The notes below the pieces were generated by a model. That model was given only the letters and a program-made list of their open reading frames with translations. It searched no databases and was not told where the DNA came from. DNA of 56,888 bases from a virus: the IMG/VR virus record IMGVR_UViG_3300023292_000011, positions 1 through 56,888 of that record. One strand, written 5' to 3'. The translations under genes were made by a program, and so were the position numbers. Below are positions 42,453-49,472 of this stretch, piece after piece; positions within the stretch are counted from its first letter, which is position 1; each line of letters starts with the position of its first letter.

Positions 42453-42626
42453 ATGAAAGAAATAAGTAAAATAATTATTGATTATATCGGAATCGAATCA
42501 TTAAAATCTGAAACTGAAATTAAAATTAAAAACCGGGCTAAAAATGTTAAAGCAGAAGAAATAAAATTAAATGTTCCTCAATATATTATAAATAGATTAA
42601 ATCTAACAAAGGGGAGTGAACAATGA
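42453..42626 (+). CDS. 57-residue unknown protein
   Basis: RBS AAAGGAAA, ends in an ATGA overlap with the next gene. Begins MKEISKIIIDYIGIESLKSETEI, amphipathic helices, basic. No recognised family. Confidence 0.55.
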   Translation: MKEISKIIIDYIGIESLKSETEIKIKNRAKNVKAEEIKLNVPQYIINRLNLTKGSEQ

Positions 42627-42949
42627 GTGAAGTAAAGTGTCCATATTGTGACGCAAAAACAGAAATTAATCATGATGATGGTTATGGTTATGAAGAAAAC
42701 CAAATCCACGAACAGCAGTGTTGGAATTGTGATAGAAATTTTGGTTTTAAAACTGAAGTAAGTTTTTATTATGAAACTTTAAAAGTGCCCTGTTTTAATG
42801 GTGGCGAACATGATCTTAAGGAAATACATGGTTATCCAAAGGCATTTTTTGTAGGAAAAAAAAGGTGCCAAAGTTGTGGCGAAACAATAACGGTTGATGA
42901 AGATGCTCACGATAGGGCTATGTTAGATTATGTTAGTGAGAAAAAATGA
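42623..42949 (+). CDS. Double zinc-ribbon protein
   Basis: 108 residues. CPYCDAK...CWNCDRNFGF is one ribbon, and CFNGGEHD...CQSCGETI the second. The 'HDLKEI.GYP..FF.GKKRC..CGE' segment resembles small phage zinc proteins. Likely a nucleic-acid or protein adaptor. Confidence 0.65.
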   Translation: MSEVKCPYCDAKTEINHDDGYGYEENQIHEQQCWNCDRNFGFKTEVSFYYETLKVPCFNGGEHDLKEIHGYPKAFFVGKKRCQSCGETITVDEDAHDRAMLDYVSEKK

Positions 42950-43125
42950 AGAATGATCAGATAAGAAGACTAAAAAAATTAGATGCAATGATTTCTAATT
43001 TCGAGAAAAATGGACTGTTTCAAATGCAGTGTCATTTTGAAAAAGAAAGAAGAAAACTGCTCAACAACATTAGAGGCATTAGCATTGATAGGAGAAGCAA
43101 TGAAACAAATACCATTTCCGAATAA
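42946..43125 (+). CDS. 59-residue helical protein overlapping the MT-A70 gene
   Basis: ATGA overlap with the previous gene. Highly charged helix (RRLKKLDAMISNFEKNG, FEKERRKLLNNIRG). The last 26 bp overlap the methyltransferase start. Its 3' end lies in a 56-bp segment repeated at 43656-43711. Confidence 0.5.
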   Translation: MKNDQIRRLKKLDAMISNFEKNGLFQMQCHFEKERRKLLNNIRGISIDRRSNETNTISE

Positions 43126-43642
43126 AAAATATCAGATAATTTATGCTGACCCACCGTGGTCATATAGAGATAAAGCCCTTGCAGGGAATAGAGGGGCTGG
43201 TTGTAAATATCCAACTCAAGAAAAGGATTGGATAGACAATCTGCCAGTGTCGGAAATAGCAGATAAAAATTGTATTCTGTTTTTGTGGGTAACAATGCCA
43301 AAATTAAATGAGTGTTGGCAACTCATAGAAAAATGGGGGTTTGAGTATAAAACAGTTGGATTTACTTGGGTTAAAAAAAACAAAAAAGCACCCTCTTGGT
43401 TTTGGGGTATGGGGAGGTGGACAAGAGCCAATGCGGAATTGTGTTTAATTGCCACAAAAGGGAAGCCAAAGAGAATAGATGCAGGAGTTCATTCTGTTAT
43501 TGACACTCCTATTCAAGCACACAGTCAAAAACCAAATGAAGCAAGGGAACGAATTATTAAACTTATGGGTGATTTGCCTCGCATAGAACTATTTGCCAGA
43601 GAGAAAACAGATGGGTGGGATGTTTGGGGCAATGAAGTATGA
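43100..43642 (+). CDS. MT-A70-family adenine methyltransferase
   Basis: 180 residues from ATG 43100 (TAGGAGA upstream). The catalytic DPPW motif (~16-19: YADPPWSYRD), then KYPTQ, CILFLWVTMPKL and WVKKNKKAPSWFWGMGRWTRANAELCLIATKG, are all typical of phage MT-A70 enzymes. Near the C-terminus HSQKPNEARERI and LFARE are typical too. It methylates adenine N6, most likely in phage DNA. Third methyltransferase of a third class in this genome. Confidence 0.9.
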   Translation: MKQIPFPNKKYQIIYADPPWSYRDKALAGNRGAGCKYPTQEKDWIDNLPVSEIADKNCILFLWVTMPKLNECWQLIEKWGFEYKTVGFTWVKKNKKAPSWFWGMGRWTRANAELCLIATKGKPKRIDAGVHSVIDTPIQAHSQKPNEARERIIKLMGDLPRIELFAREKTDGWDVWGNEV

Positions 43643-43655
43643 AAATATATAAAAT

Positions 43656-43711
43656 AACTGCTCAACAACATTAGAGGCATTAGCCTTGATAGGAGAAACA
43701 ATGAAACAAAT
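43656..43711 (+). repeat. 56-bp direct repeat (second copy; first at 43055-43110)
   Basis: 54 of 56 bases match 43055-43110. Both copies end with the RBS and first codons of a gene (AATGAAACAAAT), so the segment behaves as a mobile start cassette: the first serves the MT-A70 gene, the second the next gene. Confidence 0.8.
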
Positions 43712-44237
43712 ATTTGATAATATACATAAACTGTTAATAAGTTTGGAAGAGTCGTTTATAGAGCTTAAAATTAAAGTTGAAGAACAAATAGAGCTTAAAA
43801 TTAAAGTTGAAGAACAAACGGAAGATAAAAAGATTGACACTCACAAATACATTACATCAGCCTCAGATGTTGCTCCATGGCAATATTATATTGATGAACA
43901 CAATAGAATCCTTAAATTTTATAAAATTTATATGAACGAAAACTTTATGAGATTATGCACGGATTCGGGTGAAGCAATAGAAATATATAGAACATCAGTT
44001 TTAGATGAAAATAAATTCAGGGTTGCTAAGATACATGAGATTCCTGAGCATTGTCTTATTGGCAAGAAAGTCAGAGCGTGGGATACAGATTATTCCAAAT
44101 CTGAAAATGTGTGTGGGATATTGGTTAATGTATATAGAGATGACGCATACCCTTATACGATTTGTGATGTTGACGACAGAGGCACCCGTTATCATTATAA
44201 AAACATCGAGTTGATAGATGATTCAATTAACTATTAG
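43701..44237 (+). CDS. Unknown protein with internal tandem repeat
   Basis: 178 residues from ATG 43701 (RBS and first codons copied from the MT-A70 gene). Residues ~20-39 are two identical EQ-containing units (ELKIKVEEQ), encoded by a 30-bp tandem repeat (43759-43818). The C-terminal part (LIGKKVRAWDTDYSKSENVCGILVNVYRDDAYPYTI) looks like a small beta domain of the kind seen in phage accessory proteins. Function unknown. Confidence 0.6.
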   Translation: MKQIFDNIHKLLISLEESFIELKIKVEEQIELKIKVEEQTEDKKIDTHKYITSASDVAPWQYYIDEHNRILKFYKIYMNENFMRLCTDSGEAIEIYRTSVLDENKFRVAKIHEIPEHCLIGKKVRAWDTDYSKSENVCGILVNVYRDDAYPYTICDVDDRGTRYHYKNIELIDDSINY

Positions 44238-44245
44238 GAGGTTTT

Positions 44246-44422
44246 ATGTTTGGAATATACACAACTGACACATTTTTAGGCAGAGATAGAACAAATTATA
44301 GAGGCACTGACAATGTAGAAACTTGTACCGTATGCAATGGCACTGGATACATTACAAGTGGTGGAACTGAAGTGTTGGAGTGCGAGTATTGTAAAGTAAA
44401 GGAGATGCCTTTAACGAAATGA
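44246..44422 (+). CDS. Small CxxCxGxG zinc protein
   Basis: 58 residues, TAGGAGG RBS. CTVCNGTGYI and CEYCK form a DnaJ-like zinc site near the C-terminus. Function unknown. Confidence 0.6.
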   Translation: MFGIYTTDTFLGRDRTNYRGTDNVETCTVCNGTGYITSGGTEVLECEYCKVKEMPLTK

Positions 44423-44461
44423 TTGGGTGTGAGGGAATAAAATTAGAAAAGGAAAGGAACC

Positions 44462-44638
44462 ATGAAAACAGAAATAACGATTCAAGCAGTATGTGACAAT
44501 GGAGAAGAATGTGAGGGGTGTATGCTTAATTTCCCAGGTGAGCCTTGTTTAGATTGTGCAGCACTAATGGAGAGAATAGGACTGCCGGCTTGTGACTCCG
44601 GTTACATATACCAAATTAAAGAAAGTGATACAAAATGA
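44462..44638 (+). CDS. Cys-rich 58-residue protein
   Basis: RBS AAGGAA, ATGA overlap with the next gene. Six Cys in CDNGEECEGC, CLDC and ACDSG, consistent with a metal site. Function unknown. Confidence 0.55.
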   Translation: MKTEITIQAVCDNGEECEGCMLNFPGEPCLDCAALMERIGLPACDSGYIYQIKESDTK

Positions 44639-44844
44639 ACTTAATAATAAATGATTGCACAGAATATTCTATGTGCTGTTTGTGTAAGAAGAGAGCGGAG
44701 CCCTTGCACGAGATTAAGCCAGATATATCTGGCATAAGAAACTGTATTATTCTATGCAATTATTGCATAGAAGAGATTGCCCTTAAAACGGTGGGCTCTA
44801 AAAATGAGAGAAACAACTTTTTAAAAGTATTGGAGAGAATATGA
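44635..44844 (+). CDS. Small zinc protein, HNH-like look
   Basis: 69 residues. CCLCKKRAEPLHEI followed by ILCNYCIEEI resembles a minimal CxxC...H...CxxC treble clef. No catalytic HNH pair can be confirmed. ATGA coupling on both sides. Confidence 0.55.
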   Translation: MNLIINDCTEYSMCCLCKKRAEPLHEIKPDISGIRNCIILCNYCIEEIALKTVGSKNERNNFLKVLERI

Positions 44845-45047
44845 AAATAACAGCAGAAACTAATGCAATACCTAAAAAAGAAACATATCCTGTAATTAAA
44901 GAGAATCATAATGGGGTTATTGTCCTGTTTACAAAACAATGCACAGGAGTATGTTTAAGCCCTAATAATATTGGTGATTTTTCTGAAACATGGTGGGAAA
45001 GAGATTTTACAATAATTCCAGATAGTATAACATTGTATCAAGAATAG
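44841..45047 (+). CDS. Paralogue A of a small duplicated protein
   Basis: 68 residues, clearly related to 45788-46006: both contain NAIPKKETYPVIKEN, then [VI][VI]LFT[KE]Q.TGVCLS and FTIIPDS[IV]TLYQ. Beta-rich. A common phage accessory type. Function unknown. Confidence 0.65.
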   Translation: MKITAETNAIPKKETYPVIKENHNGVIVLFTKQCTGVCLSPNNIGDFSETWWERDFTIIPDSITLYQE

Positions 45048-45054
45048 GAGAGTG

Positions 45055-45120
45055 ATGAATGTTAAGATGTTCAGGGAAAGATATTCTGAGCCAAAAGGAG
45101 TGATTAAAAATGCAGAGTAG
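45055..45120 (+). CDS. Possible 21-residue leader ORF
   Basis: AGGAG RBS, MNVKMFRERYSEPKGVIKNA; overlaps the start of the next gene. May only serve translational coupling. Confidence 0.3.
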   Translation: MNVKMFRERYSEPKGVIKNAE

Positions 45121-45319
45121 AAAGCAATTGGGAATTAGCAGACTAGGTTATATATTTTATTGTTTAGGAATGGTCAATACCACCAAGATGAAAGTTCGTT
45201 TAGCGCATCCTTTGGGGTTGTTGTGGTATGTGCCCATAATGTTAATAGCCGTCTTCCTGATGATCTTTATTGATGAGAATATAGTAGAGTTTCATCGAGA
45301 TACCTGGTGCCTTTGGTAA
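45110..45319 (+). CDS. Small membrane protein
   Basis: 69 residues with one strong transmembrane helix (~35-54, PLGLLWYVPIMLIAVFLMIF) and a basic N-terminus, probably inside-facing. RBS AAAGGAG. DNA from here to 45440 is richer in G+C than its surroundings. Confidence 0.5.
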   Translation: MQSRKQLGISRLGYIFYCLGMVNTTKMKVRLAHPLGLLWYVPIMLIAVFLMIFIDENIVEFHRDTWCLW

Positions 45320-45356
45320 TGTGATCTTCGGGCAATAAGAGGGGCTCGGGGAAAGC

Positions 45357-45440
45357 ATGCTGAAAAAGGGCGAAAGGAAGGGCGGTAACTGGTATTGTGA
45401 AAATTGTGGGTATTGGAGGGATGAAAGCGATGAAGAATGA
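45357..45440 (+). CDS. Possible 27-residue CxxC protein
   Basis: MLKKGERKGGNWYCENCGYW followed by an acidic tail. No clear RBS. G+C-rich patch; may be a fragment of a larger zinc protein. Confidence 0.3.
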   Translation: MLKKGERKGGNWYCENCGYWRDESDEE

Positions 45441-45487
45441 GGTAACTATAATAGCAATACATAATCCTAAATTGGGAGGTATAAAAA

Positions 45488-45757
45488 ATGATGTTAGAAA
45501 ATAGTATATACATAGTGTTTCTGTGCGATATTTGGAGAACAAGAAGTTCTATGGAGTTAATAGGCGGGACAATGGATGGACATAAGTTAGCTGATATGGT
45601 TGAAGAATTATATAATAATAAGGAGATCCGCTTTGCTGATGATAATGTAAAAAAGATACCTAAATTAAAATGCCCTGAGGATATAGCAAAAGAAGTAAAT
45701 GATACTTTTAATTACATATTTGTAGATGTAATTAAAAATGGAGAAATAAATCTTTAA
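45488..45757 (+). CDS. Unknown phage accessory protein
   Basis: 89 residues. YIVFLCDIWRTRSSMELIG matches an opening I recall from small phage proteins ('CD.WRS.SSM.LIG'). Then charged helices and an acidic end. GGGAGG RBS 8 nt before ATG 45488. Confidence 0.6.
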   Translation: MMLENSIYIVFLCDIWRTRSSMELIGGTMDGHKLADMVEELYNNKEIRFADDNVKKIPKLKCPEDIAKEVNDTFNYIFVDVIKNGEINL

Positions 45758-45787
45758 TTTAATATACGAAAAAAAAAGGAGAAAATA

Positions 45788-46006
45788 ATGAAAATAACAT
45801 TTAAATGCAATGCAATACCTAAAAAAGAAACATATCCTGTAATTAAAGAGAATAGTAAAGGGACTATCATACTGTTTACAGAACAATATACAGGAGTATG
45901 TTTATCTTCTAAGGATGACTTCTATAAAATAGGACACAGTTCAGGAGAGTGGAATGAAAAAGTTTTCACAATAATTCCTGATAGCGTAACACTGTATCAA
46001 AAATAG
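45788..46006 (+). CDS. Paralogue B of a small duplicated protein
   Basis: 72 residues, sister of 44841-45047. The DNA is also nearly identical over the AATGCAATACCTAAAAAAG part, so the duplication is fairly recent. RBS AAGGAG. Confidence 0.65.
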   Translation: MKITFKCNAIPKKETYPVIKENSKGTIILFTEQYTGVCLSSKDDFYKIGHSSGEWNEKVFTIIPDSVTLYQK

Positions 46007-46016
46007 AGGAATAAAT

Positions 46017-46334
46017 ATGAATAACTGCAAAATATGTGGGGTCGAAATAAATTCCATAACATCGTCAAAGAAAAGACCGAGTTTAGTTTTGTATTGTGAT
46101 CCTTGCTTTAAAAAACATAACTTAGAGTACATGAAAAAGTATTTAAAAGGTTATAAATCTCCATGCTCACATAAATCGTCGCCAACAAATTTCAAGTTTT
46201 TAGAATCTTCAGTTGACCATAAAAAGGTATTGAGGTATCTTGAAAAAGAGTATATCAAGAAATTTGGAGTGCCTTACAAGGGCAAGTTAAGATATATCCC
46301 TTATGTACCACCGATTAAGGGTATGTTGGCATGA
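46017..46334 (+). CDS. Zinc-ribbon / basic protein
   Basis: 105 residues. CKICGVEIN and CDPCFKKHN (CxxC...CxxC) in the first half. Very basic second half (KYLKGYKSPCSHKSS...KKVLRYLEKEYIKKFG), suggesting DNA or RNA contact. Resembles small HNH-like proteins, but no catalytic residues are clear. Confidence 0.6.
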   Translation: MNNCKICGVEINSITSSKKRPSLVLYCDPCFKKHNLEYMKKYLKGYKSPCSHKSSPTNFKFLESSVDHKKVLRYLEKEYIKKFGVPYKGKLRYIPYVPPIKGMLA

Positions 46335-46372
46335 ATGAAATATGCAACTTCCATTAATTTAGCGTGTTCAGG

Positions 46373-46398
46373 TGGTGCTTGCACCATAACAAGGTTAT
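46373..46398 (+). promoter_or_regulatory. Two adjacent hairpins in the leader of the next gene
   Basis: TGGTG-CTTG-CACCA then ATAAC-AAG-GTTAT, sharing the base at 46386. They end just before AGGGG, the likely RBS of the gene at 46411. May modulate translation. No T tract. Confidence 0.4.
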
Positions 46399-46410
46399 AG
46401 GGGAAATAAT

Positions 46411-47001
46411 ATGAGTAATATTGAAGTTTTTAATATTGAAACAAGTTTTATTCAGCAAGCTATTACAGGCATGAGGTTTGCTTTAAAATCTGCTAAGCAT
46501 AGTGATAGCAAAGTTTATAATAATGGTTTTGAAATAGGCGATAAGGATAAGGCATTAGCTTTAAAACTGATAAAAGCAGGTACAAGTCATTCTAAGTTTA
46601 TGAGGTTTATTCAGGTTAATTTTACTGTAAAAGCTCCATTGTACTGGTGGAAACATTTTGCAACATATCACTTTGCAGACTCTTTATCTGAATCTACCAT
46701 GCATACACTTATGAAAAGACAGTTAGATAAAAATGATTTTGCGAAAGATACAGATGAAGATATTATCGCTATAGTGAATGAAAATATTTATCTTGGAAAG
46801 TTTGAAGAAGCTGTTAATAATCTTCCTTGTTCGTTTTTGCAGTCCAGGATGATAAGCACTAATTATGCTTGTTTGAGAAATATGTATTTTCAAAGAAGGA
46901 ATCATAAATTGCAGGAATGGCATGATTTTTTTGAGGAATTGCTACCTCATTTGCCAGAAAATATTTTTATTATTGCTGAAAAAGGAAAGAGTGATGAATA
47001 A
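46411..47001 (+). CDS. Unknown conserved-type phage protein
   Basis: 196 residues. Features: SHSKFMRFIQVNFTVKAPLYWWKHFATYHF (~58-87), STMHTLM, and LRNMYFQRRNHKLQEWHDFFEELLPHLPE near the end. I recall the same order in proteins of Firmicutes phages, where a distant likeness to ThyX has seemed possible, but I cannot show a flavin or nucleotide site here. Confidence 0.6.
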   Translation: MSNIEVFNIETSFIQQAITGMRFALKSAKHSDSKVYNNGFEIGDKDKALALKLIKAGTSHSKFMRFIQVNFTVKAPLYWWKHFATYHFADSLSESTMHTLMKRQLDKNDFAKDTDEDIIAIVNENIYLGKFEEAVNNLPCSFLQSRMISTNYACLRNMYFQRRNHKLQEWHDFFEELLPHLPENIFIIAEKGKSDE

Positions 47002-47179
47002 GAAAATATTAGTAGTAACAGGCTTTAAAAAAAGTGTTGAATTAATTAGTCAAAATAAATGCCCTATATGTTTAACAGATATAAATAAAGAATCTTTTGA
47101 AAATGATGTTTCATATAAAGAAAGTTTAATATCTGGATTATGTCAAAAATGTCAAGATGAAGTATTTGGAAAGGATTAA
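46994..47179 (+). CDS. Small zinc-ribbon protein
   Basis: 61 residues from ATG 46994 (AAAGGAAAG upstream), overlapping the previous stop. CPICLTDIN and CQKCQDE form a CxxC pair set. Ends GKD at the shared GAAAGGATTAAATAATG junction. Confidence 0.6.
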   Translation: MNKKILVVTGFKKSVELISQNKCPICLTDINKESFENDVSYKESLISGLCQKCQDEVFGKD

Positions 47180-47182
47180 ATA

Positions 47183-47410
47183 ATGTCTAACATATCAAAA
47201 AACTATTCTCTATGCCTGTATAAGCATAAATTAAAAGACAAGTGTCCTTTTGTATATGCAGGTAATAAGTGTATTAAGACTAAGAAAACAGAGCGTGTAT
47301 TCAAGTCAGGATGGACAGAAGAAGATAAATATATATTTTGTCCAGTAGAGAAGGATTATAAACTTAGGCGTGAAGCTGAAGTAAAGGAAAACCAAGGGAG
47401 GTTGTTTTAA
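47183..47410 (+). CDS. Small Cys/Lys-rich unknown protein
   Basis: 75 residues with spaced Cys (C11, C21, C30, C53) that may bind metal; Lys-rich. Starts at the repeated junction. Stop and next start overlap (TAATG). Confidence 0.6.
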   Translation: MSNISKNYSLCLYKHKLKDKCPFVYAGNKCIKTKKTERVFKSGWTEEDKYIFCPVEKDYKLRREAEVKENQGRLF

Positions 47411-47595
47411 TGATTAAATTTGATAGTCTTATAAGTATTTTAGAAAGGGTTTGCAATTCTGATTGTGATGATATTCAGAGTGAAATGTGTGTGTATTGTG
47501 AATCTCTTATTAAGTGTGAATATTGTCCGTTTCATTCAGAAAATAATGCAATGAGAGCAGCTGAAATGTTGAGAGGATTGATAAAACATGATTGA
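47410..47595 (+). CDS. Cys-rich protein, tandem paralogue 1
   Basis: 61 residues: CNSDCDD, CVYCESLIKCEYCPFHSENNAMRAAEML. Related to the next gene (both have C.YC/CVNC then CPF[HY]S..NA...A..L..LI). Probably a metal-binding tandem duplicate. Confidence 0.6.
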   Translation: MIKFDSLISILERVCNSDCDDIQSEMCVYCESLIKCEYCPFHSENNAMRAAEMLRGLIKHD

Positions 47596-47758
47596 AAAAT
47601 TGATTGATCTTTTAGGATCTTGTTCCCAATATGAAGTAGAAGAGGTTTGCAATAGTTTTGACCACAGTTGTGATGATAATTGTGTAAATTGTCCGTTCTA
47701 TTCAGCTGACAATGCTAAGAAAACGGCAAAGTCATTAAAGGAGTTGATAGAGCAATGA
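47588..47758 (+). CDS. Cys-rich protein, tandem paralogue 2
   Basis: 56 residues starting 8 bp inside gene 47410. CSQYEVEEVC, CDDNCVNCPFYSADNAKKTA. ATGA overlap with the next gene. Sister of the preceding gene. Confidence 0.6.
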   Translation: MIEKLIDLLGSCSQYEVEEVCNSFDHSCDDNCVNCPFYSADNAKKTAKSLKELIEQ

Positions 47759-47979
47759 GTGAATTTTACAAAGATAGAATAGAACTCGGCGTGTGTTGTT
47801 CTAACGCTGCTGATGAAATGTATGATGCAAGGATTCAATTCAAGCATAATAACTTCGGTGAGTGTTCATGTGCATTAGCAAGAGCATTAGATAATCTTAA
47901 TAAGGCAATGAAAATGGCAAATGGTAAGTTGAAGTCTGGTGTAGAGGATAAAACAGATGGTAAAAGTAAAGACTGTTAA
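47755..47979 (+). CDS. Small helical Cys-containing protein
   Basis: 74 residues (LGVCCSNAADEMYDARIQFKHNNFGECSCALARALDNL). Two helices with a Cys-rich turn, then a Lys/Gly tail overlapping the nuclease gene. Function unknown. Confidence 0.6.
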   Translation: MSEFYKDRIELGVCCSNAADEMYDARIQFKHNNFGECSCALARALDNLNKAMKMANGKLKSGVEDKTDGKSKDC

Positions 47980-48562
47980 GAAGGAAAACATATATAATGG
48001 CGTAGAGTTTGATTCACAAGAAGAGATTATGTTTTATATATGGCTTGTAGAAGCTGAGTTGAATGGCTTTATATTTCCTAAGAGTGTTGTGTATCATCCT
48101 GATCCTTTTCTATTGCAAGATAAGATTTCCGCTCCTTCCCTTAAAAGAATGAAAATTAAAAATAAGATAGTAATGAAACATTTATTGCATCCCATTACTT
48201 ATCAGGCTGATTTTAAAGTTACCTTTACTAAAAAGTTTCAAGATACTTTTATAAATCATGGATTATATTTTCCTGCTAAAAAAAATAAAGGAAAGATAGT
48301 TGAGGATCTTTGTGTATATTTTGATGTAAAGGGTGGTGTTGGTGCTAATTTGAACAGAAATAATTCTTCTGCTTATACTTTTATGCCTAAAATTAAGTGG
48401 CTATGGAACAAATACAATATATATATAAATAAACTTGTTCCAAAAAAATATTTTTCTAAGACTTTCTGTCCTGAACTGCTTTATTATTGCAAAAATAGAA
48501 AAGTGGCAACAGTAAGGTCTGCATTTAAACGGTGTAAGCTACTTAAAGACATTATTAAGTAA
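47957..48562 (+). CDS. DUF1064-like PD-(D/E)XK nuclease (junction-resolvase candidate)
   Basis: 201 residues. FDSQEEIMFYIWLVEAE (~18-34), YQADFKVTF (catalytic Asp, ~83) and VYFDVKGG (D-x-K, ~122) follow the DUF1064/endonuclease I order E...D...E/D-x-K, with Asp as the second acid. Such proteins resolve branched DNA. GAGGA RBS upstream. Last gene of the plus-strand module, followed by a terminator. Confidence 0.68.
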   Translation: MVKVKTVKKENIYNGVEFDSQEEIMFYIWLVEAELNGFIFPKSVVYHPDPFLLQDKISAPSLKRMKIKNKIVMKHLLHPITYQADFKVTFTKKFQDTFINHGLYFPAKKNKGKIVEDLCVYFDVKGGVGANLNRNNSSAYTFMPKIKWLWNKYNIYINKLVPKKYFSKTFCPELLYYCKNRKVATVRSAFKRCKLLKDIIK

Positions 48563-48563
48563 A

Positions 48564-48602
48564 GAAATAGCCCTCTGAAGCGTATCAGGGGGCTATTTTT
48601 AT
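48564..48602. terminator. Bidirectional terminator between convergent modules
   Basis: AAATAGCCCTCTGA pairs with TCAGGGGGCTATTT (one G-U), with AGCGTA/T loop and a T tract on the plus strand. The minus strand has AATAG then TT only, so termination is best for the plus operon ending at 48562. Confidence 0.85.
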
Positions 48603-48630
48603 GTTTACGATGATTCTTGTTAGTTATAAT

Positions 48631-48870
48631 TTACTTTCTCCTTGAAAAGTATAAGCGTCTCTCTACTGGCTTAGTTTTAGGTTTCCACTTACCAGGTATC
48701 CATCTACCGAACTGACACTTAGTACATCTTAGGTCTGTAAAACTCTTGCTTGTTATAAAAGTATGCCCACAGTGAGCACAATGGTATTTTCTGCGTTCCA
48801 CTACCTCTAAAAGCGTAAAATTCTTATTCATCAACACCATATCATCATCAGTCAATTTTGATCCATCCAT
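48631..48870 (-). CDS. Zinc-ribbon protein
   Basis: 79 residues from ATG 48870 (AAAGGA 9 nt upstream). YHCAHCGHTF...RCTKCQFGRWIPG is a CxxC...CxxC ribbon (~29-56), and the end is basic (KPKTKPVERRLYFSRRK). Last gene of the minus-strand operon. Confidence 0.65.
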   Translation of the reverse strand: MDGSKLTDDDMVLMNKNFTLLEVVERRKYHCAHCGHTFITSKSFTDLRCTKCQFGRWIPGKWKPKTKPVERRLYFSRRK

Positions 48871-48871
48871 T

Positions 48872-49144
48872 TTAATTATTCCTTTCAAATTTTCGTCTCT
48901 TATCTTTTTCGTAATAGTAATCGTTTCTTATGCACGCCCTGATATATTCGGAGTTTGTAAGTTTCTTTACCTTAACAAGATACTTCAGCATTTCAATCTC
49001 TTCTCTGTACAGATTGAAACCTTTTACTTTTACTTTCAGCTTCGGGTCTTTGGCAGGTCTGCCTTTTGTCTGTGTACCTTTGTATAAAGGATTATCCTTT
49101 GGCATAACTGGTTCTTTTATGTGTGATCTCTTTATGTAGCCTAT
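48872..49144 (-). CDS. RHH/MobC-like small basic protein, unusual start
   Basis: 90 residues if begun at ATA 49144, which lies 8 nt after a perfect GGGAGG. Alternatives are GTG 49153 (on the Shine-Dalgarno sequence) and ATG 49105 (no RBS). Features: GRPAKDPKLKVKVKGFNLYREEIEMLKYLVKVKKLTNSEYIRACI, where strand (VKVKGF), helix, turn and helix look like a ribbon-helix-helix DNA-binding unit. Charged tail. Confidence 0.55.
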   Translation of the reverse strand: MGYIKRSHIKEPVMPKDNPLYKGTQTKGRPAKDPKLKVKVKGFNLYREEIEMLKYLVKVKKLTNSEYIRACIRNDYYYEKDKRRKFERNN

Positions 49145-49145
49145 T

Positions 49146-49289
49146 TTAATCACCTCCCTTGTTATCGTCTGGCGTGTCTTCTTTGTCGTCTCCTGTGTAG
49201 GCTTCTTCTGGTTCTTCAATGAATGATTTGAAAAAACTATCCTTCAGGGTTTCAGACACTAAACAATTTTTGATAATACAATCTTTCAT
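49146..49289 (-). CDS. 47-residue acidic protein
   Basis: GAAAGGAAAG RBS. MKDCIIKNCLVSETLKDSFF, then an acidic tail (EEPEEAYTGDDKEDTPDD). Start overlaps the previous stop (ATGA). Function unknown. Confidence 0.55.
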   Translation of the reverse strand: MKDCIIKNCLVSETLKDSFFKSFIEEPEEAYTGDDKEDTPDDNKGGD

Positions 49290-49453
49290 TTTTTATCTTT
49301 CCTTTCATTTGCATCATAGGCAATATCAATTTCCATTTTCTTCCGGCAGGTTTTACACATACCATGAGAAAAAATATTGTCCTTGGACGGTTTCATAATG
49401 AATCCACAGTAAGAACATTTAAAGCCTATTTCTTGACCTTTATTATTCAGCAT
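49286..49453 (-). CDS. 55-residue zinc-ribbon protein downstream of ribozyme A
   Basis: AAGAAGG RBS 6 nt before ATG 49453. FKCSYCGFIMKPS and CKTCRKK give a CxxC...CxxC site. It is the first gene after the twister-like RNA at 49473-49533, so ribozyme cleavage would give it a new mRNA 5' end about 50 nt upstream. Confidence 0.6.
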   Translation of the reverse strand: MLNNKGQEIGFKCSYCGFIMKPSKDNIFSHGMCKTCRKKMEIDIAYDANERKDKK

Positions 49454-49472
49454 GGTTTGCCTTCTTTCTTTA

